Shown one piece after another: positions 8,722 to 15,853 of a stretch of 20,433 nt of DNA (positions are counted from its first letter, which is position 1; the number at the start of each line of letters is the position of its first letter). The position numbers were made by a program, and so were the translations under genes. The notes under the pieces were generated by a model. That model saw only the letters and a program-made list of their open reading frames with translations, had not been told where the DNA came from and made no database searches. Source of the DNA: Candidatus Puniceispirillum sp. (GTDB lineage: Bacteria > Pseudomonadota > Alphaproteobacteria > Puniceispirillales > Puniceispirillaceae). The stretch is taken from positions 1 to 20,433 of the forward strand of contig JABJBD010000038.1 of NCBI GenBank assembly GCA_018668795.1, given 5' to 3'.

Positions 8722-9509
8722 TGCTTCTGGCAATAGATTGTGGCAACACCAATATCGTGTTTGCCCTTTATGACAATGCAGGCGATGCCAGTAGGCAGCT
8801 TGATTGCTGGCGTATTGCAACTGAAACGTCGCGTTCCAGCGATCAATATCTGGTCTGGCTAGGGCAAATGATGGCGCAGGCCAATTTGGCTAAAGATGAT
8901 GTTACTGGTATTGTTATGGCCAGCGTTGTGCCCAATATCACACCAGAATTAGTAATAATGGCACGTACAGGATTTGACCTTGATCCAATGATCGTTGGTA
9001 ATAAAGATGTTGAGCTAGGCATTGTGGTTGATATTGATAATCCGTCACAGGCAGGCGCCGACAGGTTGGTTAATGCAGTGGCTGCGAAACATTGCCATCA
9101 GGTTCCAGCCATCATTCTTGATTTTGGCACAGCCACAACGCTTGATCTTGTGCGCGCAGATGGTGCTTATGCAGGCGGTATAATCGCGCCGGGGGTGCAT
9201 GTATCAGTTGAGGCACTCTATCAGGCGGCGGCGCGCTTGCCACATCTTGATGTCAAACCATGGGACGCAACATTGCCCGTACTGGGGCGTGATACGACTA
9301 GTGCAATGGAGTCTGGTATTTTTTGGGGTTATGTCGGCATGATTGAAGGGCTGATTTCGCGTCTTCGGACAGAGCAGGGAACAGATTTACCCGCTATTGC
9401 GACAGGCGGGTTGGCATCCCTTTTCGCGCCGCATTTACCCATGATTTCGGCTGTTGATGCTGATCTTACCCTGCGTGGCCTCATTGTAATATACAATCTT
9501 AATAATTAA
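8721..9509 (+). CDS. coaX: Type III pantothenate kinase
   Basis: CoaX phosphorylates pantothenate with ATP, the first step of coenzyme A synthesis. It belongs to the ASKHA fold, unrelated to the CoaA kinase. Key elements are the phosphate-binding DCGNTN at residues 6-11 near the N-terminus, GADRLVNAVAA at 112-122, and the second nucleotide motif DFGTATTLDLV at 134-144, followed by YAGGIIAPGV. The 262 residues are a normal length. The one-base overlap with birA suggests translational coupling. In alphaproteobacteria coaX often sits between birA and rnj, which supports the call. Confidence 0.95.
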   Translation: MLLAIDCGNTNIVFALYDNAGDASRQLDCWRIATETSRSSDQYLVWLGQMMAQANLAKDDVTGIVMASVVPNITPELVIMARTGFDLDPMIVGNKDVELGIVVDIDNPSQAGADRLVNAVAAKHCHQVPAIILDFGTATTLDLVRADGAYAGGIIAPGVHVSVEALYQAAARLPHLDVKPWDATLPVLGRDTTSAMESGIFWGYVGMIEGLISRLRTEQGTDLPAIATGGLASLFAPHLPMISAVDADLTLRGLIVIYNLNN

Positions 9510-9554
9510 TTTAATCCCGCTATAACGGCGCAAACAAACAGTTGAATGCTATAA

Positions 9555-11234
9555 ATGACACATTTTTCCAAGTCTGATTTTCTATTTGTCCCTCTAGGTG
9601 GTTCTGGCGAGATTGGCATGAACGTTAACCTATATCATTATCAGGATAGCTGGTTGATGGTTGACCTCGGCATTTCCTTTCCGGATGAAAGCACCCCGGG
9701 CATTGACGTAGTGCTTCCCGATTTGCAATTTATCCAGAAACACCGTGATAAGCTGGCCGGACTTGTTCTGACACATGGTCATGAAGACCATCTGGGTGCG
9801 ATTCCTTATCTGTGGAGTAGCATTGGTTGTCCAATTTGGGGCAGTGCCTTTACTCTGGCATTGTTGCGTCGCAAATTGGCCGAGTCGCGCAATGACTATG
9901 ATATTCCATTGCATGAAATGGGTATGAATACGGTTGAAAAGATTGGTGCTTTTGACATTGAGATGATTGGCCTAAACCATTCAATTCCCGACCCTGCTGC
10001 TTTGGCTATCCGTACAGAAGCAGGCACTGTTCTGCATACGGGGGACTGGAAATTTGATAAGACGCCAGTTCTTGGTACGGATACTGATAAAGACCGTCTG
10101 GCAAAACTTGGCGATGAAGGTGTGCTGGTCATGGTTGGTGACTCAACCAATGCTATGGTTGAGGGGCATACGGGTTCTGAAACAGAAGCGCGCGATGGTC
10201 TGATTGACGCTATTGGTGCCGCTAAAGGCCGTGTAGCGGTAACGTGTTTTGCCAGTAATATTGCGCGTATCGATTCGATTGTGAAAGCAGCTCAGGCAAA
10301 TGACCGCTCAGTTGCCATTGTTGGTCGCGCGCTAAATAGGGCAATATCTGCGGCGCGTGAAGTTGGGTATTTACATGATTTACCTGATTTTGTGCCCGAG
10401 GGTGACATCAATCTGTTACCGCGTGAGAATGTTGTTATCATATGCACCGGTACCCAAGGAGAGCCTCGTGCCGCAATGGCAAAAATTGCTGCAGGGGCGC
10501 ATGAAACCGTGTCATTGGATCCAGGCGATACTGTTATTTATTCGTCACGCAAGATTCCGGGAAATGAAAATGCAATTAGCCGTGTCCAAGACATGCTTAT
10601 TCGCCGAAAAATCAAGCTGATTACGGATGAAGATGCACCTGTACATGTATCTGGCCATCCATCGCGCGATGAAATGGTTGAGATGTATGGTCTTGTCCGG
10701 CCCAAAATCGCGATACCTGTGCATGGGACAGCGCGGCATCTTGTTGCGCATGCCGAATTAGCTGAAAGCTGCCAGGTACCCCAGACAATTCTGCCGGACA
10801 ATGGCGCTGTTATTAAGCTGAATGCCGAGACAGTCTCAATTATCGATAATGTACAAACAGGTGCCATGACGCATGAGCGCGGATCAATTATTGACATGCA
10901 AGCCGATATGCTTCGTGCGCGGCGCCGTATGTTATGGAATGGTAGTGTGACAGTCAGTCTGGTGCTGAACCGGACTGGGAATATCTGTATGGTGCCAGCC
11001 GTTAGCCAGACAGGGCTTGGTGAAGGCGAAAAAGCGGACGATTATATTGCGTCTGCATCTTTGGCGGTTGAGGATGCTGTTGAACTGCTTGGCAAATCGG
11101 CCCGTAAAAATGATGCCTCGGTTGAGGAGGTTGCCGGACAAGCGGTTCGTCGTGTCGCACGAAGCATGTTTGGATTGCGGCCAATTACACATGTTCATAT
11201 TATGCGGGTTAACCAAGAGGATTTGATGGCATGA
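9555..11234 (+). CDS. rnj: Ribonuclease J (metallo-beta-lactamase / beta-CASP RNase)
   Basis: RNase J is a zinc-dependent 5'-3' exoribonuclease and endonuclease used for rRNA maturation and mRNA decay. The metal-binding HGHEDH is at residues 74-79 and a second beta-lactamase motif (HTGDWKFD) at 161-168. In the beta-CASP region are CTGTQGEPRAAM around 297-308, SGHPSRDEM at 366-374 and PVHGT at 388-392. The C-terminal domain is complete, giving 559 residues. There is no obvious Shine-Dalgarno ahead of ATG 9555, and a TAA at 9552-9554 excludes an upstream in-frame start. A TATAAC at 9521-9526 in the 45-base gap could be a -10 element, but no good -35 partner is seen. The gene ends in an ATGA overlap with mce. 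Confidence 0.95.
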   Translation: MTHFSKSDFLFVPLGGSGEIGMNVNLYHYQDSWLMVDLGISFPDESTPGIDVVLPDLQFIQKHRDKLAGLVLTHGHEDHLGAIPYLWSSIGCPIWGSAFTLALLRRKLAESRNDYDIPLHEMGMNTVEKIGAFDIEMIGLNHSIPDPAALAIRTEAGTVLHTGDWKFDKTPVLGTDTDKDRLAKLGDEGVLVMVGDSTNAMVEGHTGSETEARDGLIDAIGAAKGRVAVTCFASNIARIDSIVKAAQANDRSVAIVGRALNRAISAAREVGYLHDLPDFVPEGDINLLPRENVVIICTGTQGEPRAAMAKIAAGAHETVSLDPGDTVIYSSRKIPGNENAISRVQDMLIRRKIKLITDEDAPVHVSGHPSRDEMVEMYGLVRPKIAIPVHGTARHLVAHAELAESCQVPQTILPDNGAVIKLNAETVSIIDNVQTGAMTHERGSIIDMQADMLRARRRMLWNGSVTVSLVLNRTGNICMVPAVSQTGLGEGEKADDYIASASLAVEDAVELLGKSARKNDASVEEVAGQAVRRVARSMFGLRPITHVHIMRVNQEDLMA

Positions 11235-11638
11235 TTGGCCGCATAAATCATATCGCAATAGCTGTGCCGGATGTCGAAAAGGCAGCCATGTATTGGCGCG
11301 ATGCGCTGGGGACGGATGTCAGTGCCGTCGAAAATTTGCCTGAACATGGGGTGCGCATCGTTTTTGTTAACGCCCCAAATGGTAAAGTCGAACTTATGGA
11401 GCCATTGGGTGCAGCATCACCTATCACACTGTTTCTGCAGCGTAATCCCGATGGCGGCATGCATCATATATGTTACGAGGTAAAGGATATAGCCGCTGCC
11501 TGTGACCATCTGATTGCAAAGGGCGCACGCGTTCTTGGTGATGGCAACCCCAAAACAGGTGCGCATGGTAATCCGGTTGTGTTTTTACATCCCAAGGATT
11601 TCAACGGTACCTTAATTGAACTTGAAGAGGTGCGTTAG
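11231..11638 (+). CDS. mce: Methylmalonyl-CoA epimerase (VOC superfamily)
   Basis: The product interconverts (2R)- and (2S)-methylmalonyl-CoA, linking propionyl-CoA carboxylation to the B12-dependent mutase. It is a 135-residue VOC-fold protein with two beta-alpha-beta-beta-beta modules. Likely metal ligands are His7 (NHIAIAV), a glutamate in KVELMEP (residues 52-58), a histidine in GGMHHICYEV (about 78-79) and the glutamate near residue 130 in GTLIELEEV. The start ATG overlaps the rnj stop (ATGA, 11231-11234). Family members are about 130-150 residues. The mutase is not in the window, so the pathway link is from family knowledge and from the common alphaproteobacterial neighbourhood of DUF1467. 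Confidence 0.92.
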   Translation: MIGRINHIAIAVPDVEKAAMYWRDALGTDVSAVENLPEHGVRIVFVNAPNGKVELMEPLGAASPITLFLQRNPDGGMHHICYEVKDIAAACDHLIAKGARVLGDGNPKTGAHGNPVVFLHPKDFNGTLIELEEVR

Positions 11639-11641
11639 GGT

Positions 11642-11878
11642 ATGGATATTGTATCAGGAGTCGTTGTTTATATACTTTTATGGTGGTGGGTGTTTTTGAT
11701 GACATTACCATTTGGGGTGAAGTCGCCAGAAACAATCGAGACAGGGCATGCGACATCGGCACCCGAGCGTCCGTTAATATGGCGCAAGGTTGGTGCGGCG
11801 ACAATTATCGCTGCAATTTTATTCAGCATCGTATTTATGATTATTGATTCGGGTATAATATCGCTGGACAAGCTATGA
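11642..11878 (+). CDS. DUF1467 family small membrane protein
   Basis: This is a 78-residue protein with two predicted membrane helices, roughly residues 4-22 and 50-70. They are joined by a polar loop that carries the family signature LPFGVKSPETIETGHATSAP. DUF1467 proteins are small, of unknown function, and in alphaproteobacteria commonly follow mce and precede proS. Here the gene begins three bases after mce, with GAAGAGG at 11624-11630 as ribosome site, and is followed by a 442-base intergenic region instead of proS. No catalytic residues can be named; the family assignment is from the loop motif and context. Confidence 0.85.
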   Translation: MDIVSGVVVYILLWWWVFLMTLPFGVKSPETIETGHATSAPERPLIWRKVGAATIIAAILFSIVFMIIDSGIISLDKL

Positions 11879-11986
11879 TAGGGGCACCCGCGACGACCTG
11901 TCGCATCAAGCGTTCAAAGCAGCTTTGTGATGGTTAAAAACGCACAATGAATGTTCTGTAACTGAGGCAGGGATGCAAAAACAGAT

Positions 11987-12018
11987 ACAAAAAAGAAAAA
12001 GCAAGGCTCGCGCCTTGC
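11987..12018 (-). terminator. Rho-independent terminator on the minus strand
   Basis: Read on the minus strand, this is a perfect 7-bp GC-rich stem GCAAGGC / GCCTTGC closed by a GCGA (GNRA) tetraloop and followed at once by TTTTTCTTTTTT. On the plus strand the stem is followed only by CTTTC, so the U-tract points clearly to minus-strand transcription. No minus-strand gene lies upstream within the gap, which implies a non-coding transcript. It may also work weakly for the mce-DUF1467 operon reading the other way. Confidence 0.75.
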
Positions 12019-12180
12019 CTTTCAAAACAATCGCCAATCTGCGTTGGCTTTCTCACTCCCTAAACCCGGCCTTTGCAACCTGTTTTTATTACGCTAAGCA
12101 ATAAAACAACGTTTGTCGATACAAAATTATTTCTTTTTTAATAAAATAGTCATTCATATGTATTATTTGTAGCAAGACAG
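11987..12180 (-). ncRNA. Candidate small RNA (minus strand, 5' end uncertain)
   Basis: The strong minus-strand terminator at 11987-12018 needs a transcript, and no ORF feeds it. Upstream on the minus strand lie, in order, an AT-rich possible promoter region, a purine-rich single-stranded GGGAGTGAG (12052-12060), a small hairpin with stem GCCAA/TTGGC (12032-12047), then the terminator hairpin. This layout (open seed, hairpin, terminator) is typical of bacterial regulatory RNAs. I could not match it to 6S RNA, SRP RNA, tmRNA or RNase P. No confident promoter was found, so the 5' boundary given is a guess. Confidence 0.3.
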
Positions 12181-12235
12181 ATTGAATTAGCTATTTAGGC
12201 GTAATGTGGCAACGTTAGTGAAGGCGTTGTTTTAT
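12101..12235. repeat. 11-bp inverted repeat flanking AT-rich core
   Basis: ATAAAACAACG at 12101-12111 is the exact reverse complement of CGTTGTTTTAT at 12225-12235; the arms extend inward by three more pairs if two G-T wobbles are allowed. The 113 bases between are AT-rich. No target-site duplication is visible outside the arms, so it is not an obvious insertion element. It could be a long-stem RNA or a paired protein-binding site, or chance. Confidence 0.5.
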
Positions 12236-12320
12236 GATATTTTGTTGTGCTAGAGGTTGTATTGAGTTTCAGTGATTTTCAAAAGTCCCGGCTGTTTCAA
12301 ACGCATATAAAGGAATGTTT

Positions 12321-12770
12321 ATGACAGCACATGCAAAAATTTATCTTGCATCTGATCATGCTGGTGCAGACTTACGTAAAAGGGTTGCGCAGCATGTTGA
12401 AGCGCAAGGCTTGCAAGTGGTTGATCTTGGGCCAGATGATGGCAGTTCGGTCGATTATCCGGATTATGGAAGAAAACTAGCCATGGCTTTGTCTGAAGAC
12501 GCGGACGCATGTGGCGTTGCTATTTGTGGAAGCGGTATAGGTATTTCAATCGCTGTAAACCGGTTTCCATGGGCACGTGCCGCATTGGTCAGCACTGTCG
12601 AGGCTGCGCGGCTATCACGCGAGCATAATAATGCAAATGTGATCGCGCTTGGAGAACGCTTGATAAGTGTGGATACGGCGTTGGCATGTGTTGATGTCTT
12701 CCTCGCTACCGACTTTGAGGGTGGTCGGCATGCAAGGCGAGTGGATAAATTGACTAATCTTTCGTCCTAG
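12321..12770 (+). CDS. rpiB: Ribose-5-phosphate isomerase B
   Basis: RpiB interconverts ribose 5-phosphate and ribulose 5-phosphate in the pentose phosphate pathway. The product is a 149-residue RpiB/LacAB-family protein. Visible motifs are SDHAGADLRK at residues 11-20, DLGPDDGSSVDYPDYG at 35-50, the catalytic cysteine in CGSGIGISIAVNR (Cys69) and EHNNANVIALGERL at 101-114. ATG 12321 is preferred over ATG 12315, because the ribosome site AAGGA ends at 12314, too close to the first ATG. In many proteobacteria rpiB precedes glyA, as here. Ribulose 5-phosphate is also a riboflavin precursor, used by the DHBP synthase encoded downstream. Confidence 0.93.
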   Translation: MTAHAKIYLASDHAGADLRKRVAQHVEAQGLQVVDLGPDDGSSVDYPDYGRKLAMALSEDADACGVAICGSGIGISIAVNRFPWARAALVSTVEAARLSREHNNANVIALGERLISVDTALACVDVFLATDFEGGRHARRVDKLTNLSS

Positions 12771-12852
12771 TTTAGGCGAAATAGTGTCGTAAATGGAATG
12801 CGCACTATACCAGTAACAAGTGTAATTATTCGGCTCCCCCCTGTCGAGGAAT

Positions 12853-12865
12853 GGTCATCGTGACC
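12853..12865 (+). promoter_or_regulatory. Small hairpin in glyA leader
   Basis: GGTCA-TCG-TGACC forms a perfect 5-bp stem 22 bases before the glyA start. A CTCC at 12834-12837 could pair with the GGAG of the glyA ribosome site (12878-12881), enclosing this hairpin. That pairing is only four base pairs. Either a translational control element or a DNA-binding palindrome is possible; evidence is weak. Confidence 0.3.
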
Positions 12866-12887
12866 GCATTAACTAAAGGAGATAATT

Positions 12888-14192
12888 ATGGACGATTTAA
12901 AAAGAACAATACCGTCATTCGTAATGGACGGGTTTTTCTCGGCACCATTAAAAGATACTGATCCTGAAGTGGCAGCCGCATTGGGACATGAGCTTGTGCG
13001 CCAGCAGGACCAGATCGAAATGATCGCATCTGAAAATATTGTCAGTGCGGCCGTGATGGAAGCGCAGGGGTCTATTTTCACCAATAAATATGCTGAAGGT
13101 TACTCTGGCCGCCGCTATTACGGGGGCTGTGAATATATGGACGTTGTAGAGACATTGGCGATCGAACGTGCCAAGACGCTTTTCAAATGTAACTTTGTCA
13201 ATGTACAACCACATTCTGGCGCACAAGCTAATCAGGCTGTTTTTCTGAGCTTGCTGAAGCCAGGTGATACGATACTGGGTATGTCACTGGCCGCTGGTGG
13301 TCACCTCACACATGGTGCGGCACCAAACCTGTCAGGTAAATGGTTCAATGCTGTACAATATGGCGTTGATCCAGAAACATCTTTGATTGATTTTGACGAA
13401 TTGCAAAAAATTGCCGAAGAATGTAAGCCGCAGATGATTCTGGCAGGTGGTTCGGCTTATCCTAGAACGCTTGATTTTGCAAAGTTTCGTGAAATTGCTG
13501 ACTCAGTTGGTGCGTATCTGATGGTTGATATGGCACATATTTCTGGTCTGGTAGCTTCAGGTGCGCATCCTAGCCCCCTTCCACATGCGCATGTTGTGAC
13601 CTCTACAACGCATAAAACTTTACGTGCGTCACGTGGCGGTATCATTCTGTCTAATGACGAAGCGCTGGGCAAAAAGATCAATTCAGCTGTTTTCCCTGGT
13701 CTTCAGGGTGGCCCGTTGATGCATGCGATCGCTGGCAAGGCGGTTGCTTTTGGCGAAGCGATGCGGCCTGAGTTCAAGCAATACATCGATTCTGTTGTCG
13801 AAAATGCACGTGTACTTTCCGAAACATTGATTGAACGTGGCGCGGCGATTGTGTCTGGTGGTACCGATACACATCTGACATTAGTTGATTTACGTCCAAA
13901 GGGTCTGACAGGTGACATCACCGAAGTGTCGCTTGAACATGCAGGTATCACCTGTAACAAAAACGGCATTCCGTTTGATCCACAACCACCAATGGTTACC
14001 TCGGGTGTCCGTCTAGGCACACCTGCAGGCACAACCCGTGGTTTTACGCGGAATGAATTTATCGAAATTGGTCATCTGATTGGCGATGTATTCGACGGGC
14101 TGGCAGAAAACCCAGAAGATAATAGTGCTGTAGAGGCTGTCGTGCGTGAAAAAGTACGCGCACTATGTCGGGCTTTCCCAATCTATCAATAG
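12888..14192 (+). CDS. glyA: Serine hydroxymethyltransferase
   Basis: GlyA is a cytoplasmic PLP enzyme that converts serine and tetrahydrofolate to glycine and 5,10-methylene-THF, the main source of one-carbon units. The 434 residues carry all hallmarks: EMIASENIVS at residues 44-53, YAEGYSGRRYYGGC at 68-81, HSGAQANQAVF near 109-119, DMAHISGLVASG at 214-225, and the PLP-binding lysine in TSTTHKTLRASRGG (Lys243). The start is ATG 12888 after a strong AAAGGAG at 12875-12881. There are 117 bases of leader after rpiB with a small hairpin. No terminator is visible before nrdR, 45 bases downstream, so the two may be co-transcribed, as in many alphaproteobacteria. Confidence 0.97.
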   Translation: MDDLKRTIPSFVMDGFFSAPLKDTDPEVAAALGHELVRQQDQIEMIASENIVSAAVMEAQGSIFTNKYAEGYSGRRYYGGCEYMDVVETLAIERAKTLFKCNFVNVQPHSGAQANQAVFLSLLKPGDTILGMSLAAGGHLTHGAAPNLSGKWFNAVQYGVDPETSLIDFDELQKIAEECKPQMILAGGSAYPRTLDFAKFREIADSVGAYLMVDMAHISGLVASGAHPSPLPHAHVVTSTTHKTLRASRGGIILSNDEALGKKINSAVFPGLQGGPLMHAIAGKAVAFGEAMRPEFKQYIDSVVENARVLSETLIERGAAIVSGGTDTHLTLVDLRPKGLTGDITEVSLEHAGITCNKNGIPFDPQPPMVTSGVRLGTPAGTTRGFTRNEFIEIGHLIGDVFDGLAENPEDNSAVEAVVREKVRALCRAFPIYQ

Positions 14193-14237
14193 TGTGTACA
14201 ATCATGCCTACGTCAATATATAGCGTGGGTTTGGAAA

Positions 14238-14690
14238 ATGATTTGTCCGTTTTGTGCAAGTGAAGACACGCAGGTAAAGGATTCTAGACCTTGTGAAGAC
14301 GGTGCCGCTATCCGGCGCCGTCGCTTCTGTGGTCATTGTGAATCTCGCTTTACAACGTTTGAGCGTGTTCATTTGCGTGAAATAATGATTGTTAAGCGTA
14401 ATGGACGCAGGTCTCTTTTTGATCGTGATAAGCTTGAACGATCTTTCGAGATTGCCTTGCGTAAGCGCGATGTTGACCCTGATGACAAAGCCCGCTCAAT
14501 AAATCAGATTGTTCGCCAGCTAGAAAGCCATCCCGACGGTGATGTGCCAAGCGAATTGGTTGGTGAACTGGTCATGACGGCGCTTAACCAACTCGATCAT
14601 GTTGCCTATATACGTTATGCGTCGGTATATCGAAATTTTGGAGAAGCCAAAGATTTTGAGGCCTTTGTTGAAAAAGAACTAGGTGACTAA
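14238..14690 (+). CDS. nrdR: Transcriptional repressor NrdR
   Basis: NrdR senses ATP/dATP and represses ribonucleotide reductase genes by binding NrdR boxes in their promoters. The 150-residue protein has the zinc ribbon (Cys3, Cys6, Cys31, Cys34, with the DNA-contacting RRRRF at 26-30) followed by an ATP-cone domain from about residue 49 to 139. This is the standard architecture and length. ATG 14238 has only a weak ribosome site (TGGA). The gene's end overlaps the likely GTG start of ribD by eight bases, a placement seen in many bacteria where nrdR leads the riboflavin operon. No NrdR target genes are in the window. Confidence 0.96.
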   Translation: MICPFCASEDTQVKDSRPCEDGAAIRRRRFCGHCESRFTTFERVHLREIMIVKRNGRRSLFDRDKLERSFEIALRKRDVDPDDKARSINQIVRQLESHPDGDVPSELVGELVMTALNQLDHVAYIRYASVYRNFGEAKDFEAFVEKELGD

Positions 14691-15822
14691 TATTTCTCTA
14701 AAAAATGCTGATAAAAAATGGATGTCTTTTGCCATTTCCGAAGCCCAGAAGGCAGTCGGACGAGCAGCTGAGAATCCCCCAGTTGGCTGTGTGATTATTG
14801 CAACATCTGGTCATATCGTCGGTGTAGGACATACCGCGAGAACAGGGCGACCCCATGCCGAAACAGTAGCTCTTGCTATGGCGGGAGATCAGGCACATGG
14901 CGGCACAGCCTATGTCACGCTTGAACCATGCGCCCATCATGGACAAACGCCACCATGCGCCACCGCATTGATAAAAGCAGGTATTAAGCGTGTTGTTATA
15001 TCATGGCAAGACCCGGATAAACGCGTTAATGGCAAAGGTGTTGCCATGCTTCGTAACGCCGGTATTGAAGTTGTCACTGATATAGCCAAAGATGTTGCAT
15101 TTACTGTCATGCAGGGATTTTTGCATCGTATGACGCATAAACGACCACTCGTCACAATGAAAACAGCAACGTCGTTGGATGGTGGCATTGCCCTTGGTGA
15201 TGGCCGAAAAGTTTGGTTAACCGCACCGCCAATGCGGCGATATGTGCATCTATTGCGTAGCAAATCAGATGCGATTTTAACAGGTATAGGTACAATTCTA
15301 GCGGATGATCCAGAAATGACATGTCGTTTGCCGGGGTTGGAAGCTGATAGTCCGTCCCGCTTTATTTTGGACAGCCAGCTTCGTTGTCCACCTGACGCCA
15401 AAATTTTGCAGAATAGTGACGATGTGCAAACAGTGATTTTTTGTGCTGAAACAGCTTCATCTGAGGCTAGAAGGGCGCTTGAAAGGACAGGTGCAAAGAT
15501 TGTTCCGATTGCCTTGGATGCGGTACAAAAGGATGTTTCACATAATAGCCTGGACTTGTCAGCAGTGTTGCGCTTTTTGGGTGATGCGGGGATCAATAAT
15601 CTTTTAGTTGAAGCTGGAAGCAATATTGTGACCAGCATTATAACTAACGATTTTGTCGATTTTATCCATTGGACGCAAAGCCCGCATTTATTGGGAAGTG
15701 ACGCTATTCCTGCTATATCACCATTAAAGCTGGTGGCATTGCCTGAACAAACGCGATATACCGAGACTCATCATCAGCAAATAGGACGAGACCGCCTGAC
15801 TATTCTGGCAAAATCTTGCTAG
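14683..15822 (+). CDS. ribD: Bifunctional riboflavin biosynthesis deaminase/reductase
   Basis: RibD carries out the second and third steps of the pyrimidine branch of riboflavin synthesis: deamination of the diaminopyrimidine from GTP, then NADPH-dependent reduction of its ribosyl side chain. The N-terminal zinc deaminase shows the HAE motif (residues 58-60) and PCAHHGQTPPC (82-92, zinc cysteines 83 and 92). The C-terminal reductase starts near residue 155 with VTMKTATSLDGGIAL and ends with a nucleotide-binding region including LLVEAGSNIVTS. The length of 379 residues is normal. I use GTG 14683, eight bases inside nrdR and in a coupled position; an ATG at 14722 (residue 14, MSFAISEA) would also give a plausible protein. 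Confidence 0.93.
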   Translation: MTNISLKNADKKWMSFAISEAQKAVGRAAENPPVGCVIIATSGHIVGVGHTARTGRPHAETVALAMAGDQAHGGTAYVTLEPCAHHGQTPPCATALIKAGIKRVVISWQDPDKRVNGKGVAMLRNAGIEVVTDIAKDVAFTVMQGFLHRMTHKRPLVTMKTATSLDGGIALGDGRKVWLTAPPMRRYVHLLRSKSDAILTGIGTILADDPEMTCRLPGLEADSPSRFILDSQLRCPPDAKILQNSDDVQTVIFCAETASSEARRALERTGAKIVPIALDAVQKDVSHNSLDLSAVLRFLGDAGINNLLVEAGSNIVTSIITNDFVDFIHWTQSPHLLGSDAIPAISPLKLVALPEQTRYTETHHQQIGRDRLTILAKSC

Positions 15823-15853
15823 ACTGATGTAACCAGAAGTAATGGATGTTTTG

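Larger units (their letters stand above)
11879..12320. other. Long intergenic region, 442 bases, AT-rich
   Basis: This is the only gap over 300 bases in the window. It contains no convincing protein-coding ORF on either strand. It holds a minus-strand terminator (11987-12018), a second small hairpin GCCAA-(6)-TTGGC at 12032-12047, an 11-bp inverted repeat (12101-12111 with 12225-12235) around an AT-rich core, and the rpiB ribosome site (AAGGA, 12310-12314). The promoter for rpiB and the genes after it is probably inside, but I cannot pick a convincing -35/-10 pair. Confidence 0.8.

Noticed and set aside
11990..12025. Plus-strand terminator for mce-DUF1467
   Set aside because: On the plus strand the hairpin is followed only by CTTTC, a poor U-tract, whereas the minus-strand tail is excellent. 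Bidirectional function is possible but not claimed.
12101..12235. Miniature transposable element bounded by the 11-bp inverted repeats
   Set aside because: No target-site duplication outside the arms, and only one copy is seen in the window.
12853..12887. SAM-II/SAM-V-like riboswitch before glyA, because of the CTAAAGG near the ribosome site
   Set aside because: The only hairpin just upstream has a three-base loop, not the long first loop needed for the pseudoknot; I cannot build the aptamer, so it is left as an unspecified structured leader.
14937..15638. 233-residue open frame on the minus strand, antisense to ribD
   Set aside because: It lies wholly within ribD, whose deaminase and reductase motifs are intact; the antisense protein shows no recognisable domain and no ribosome site. 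Codon composition of the real gene explains it.
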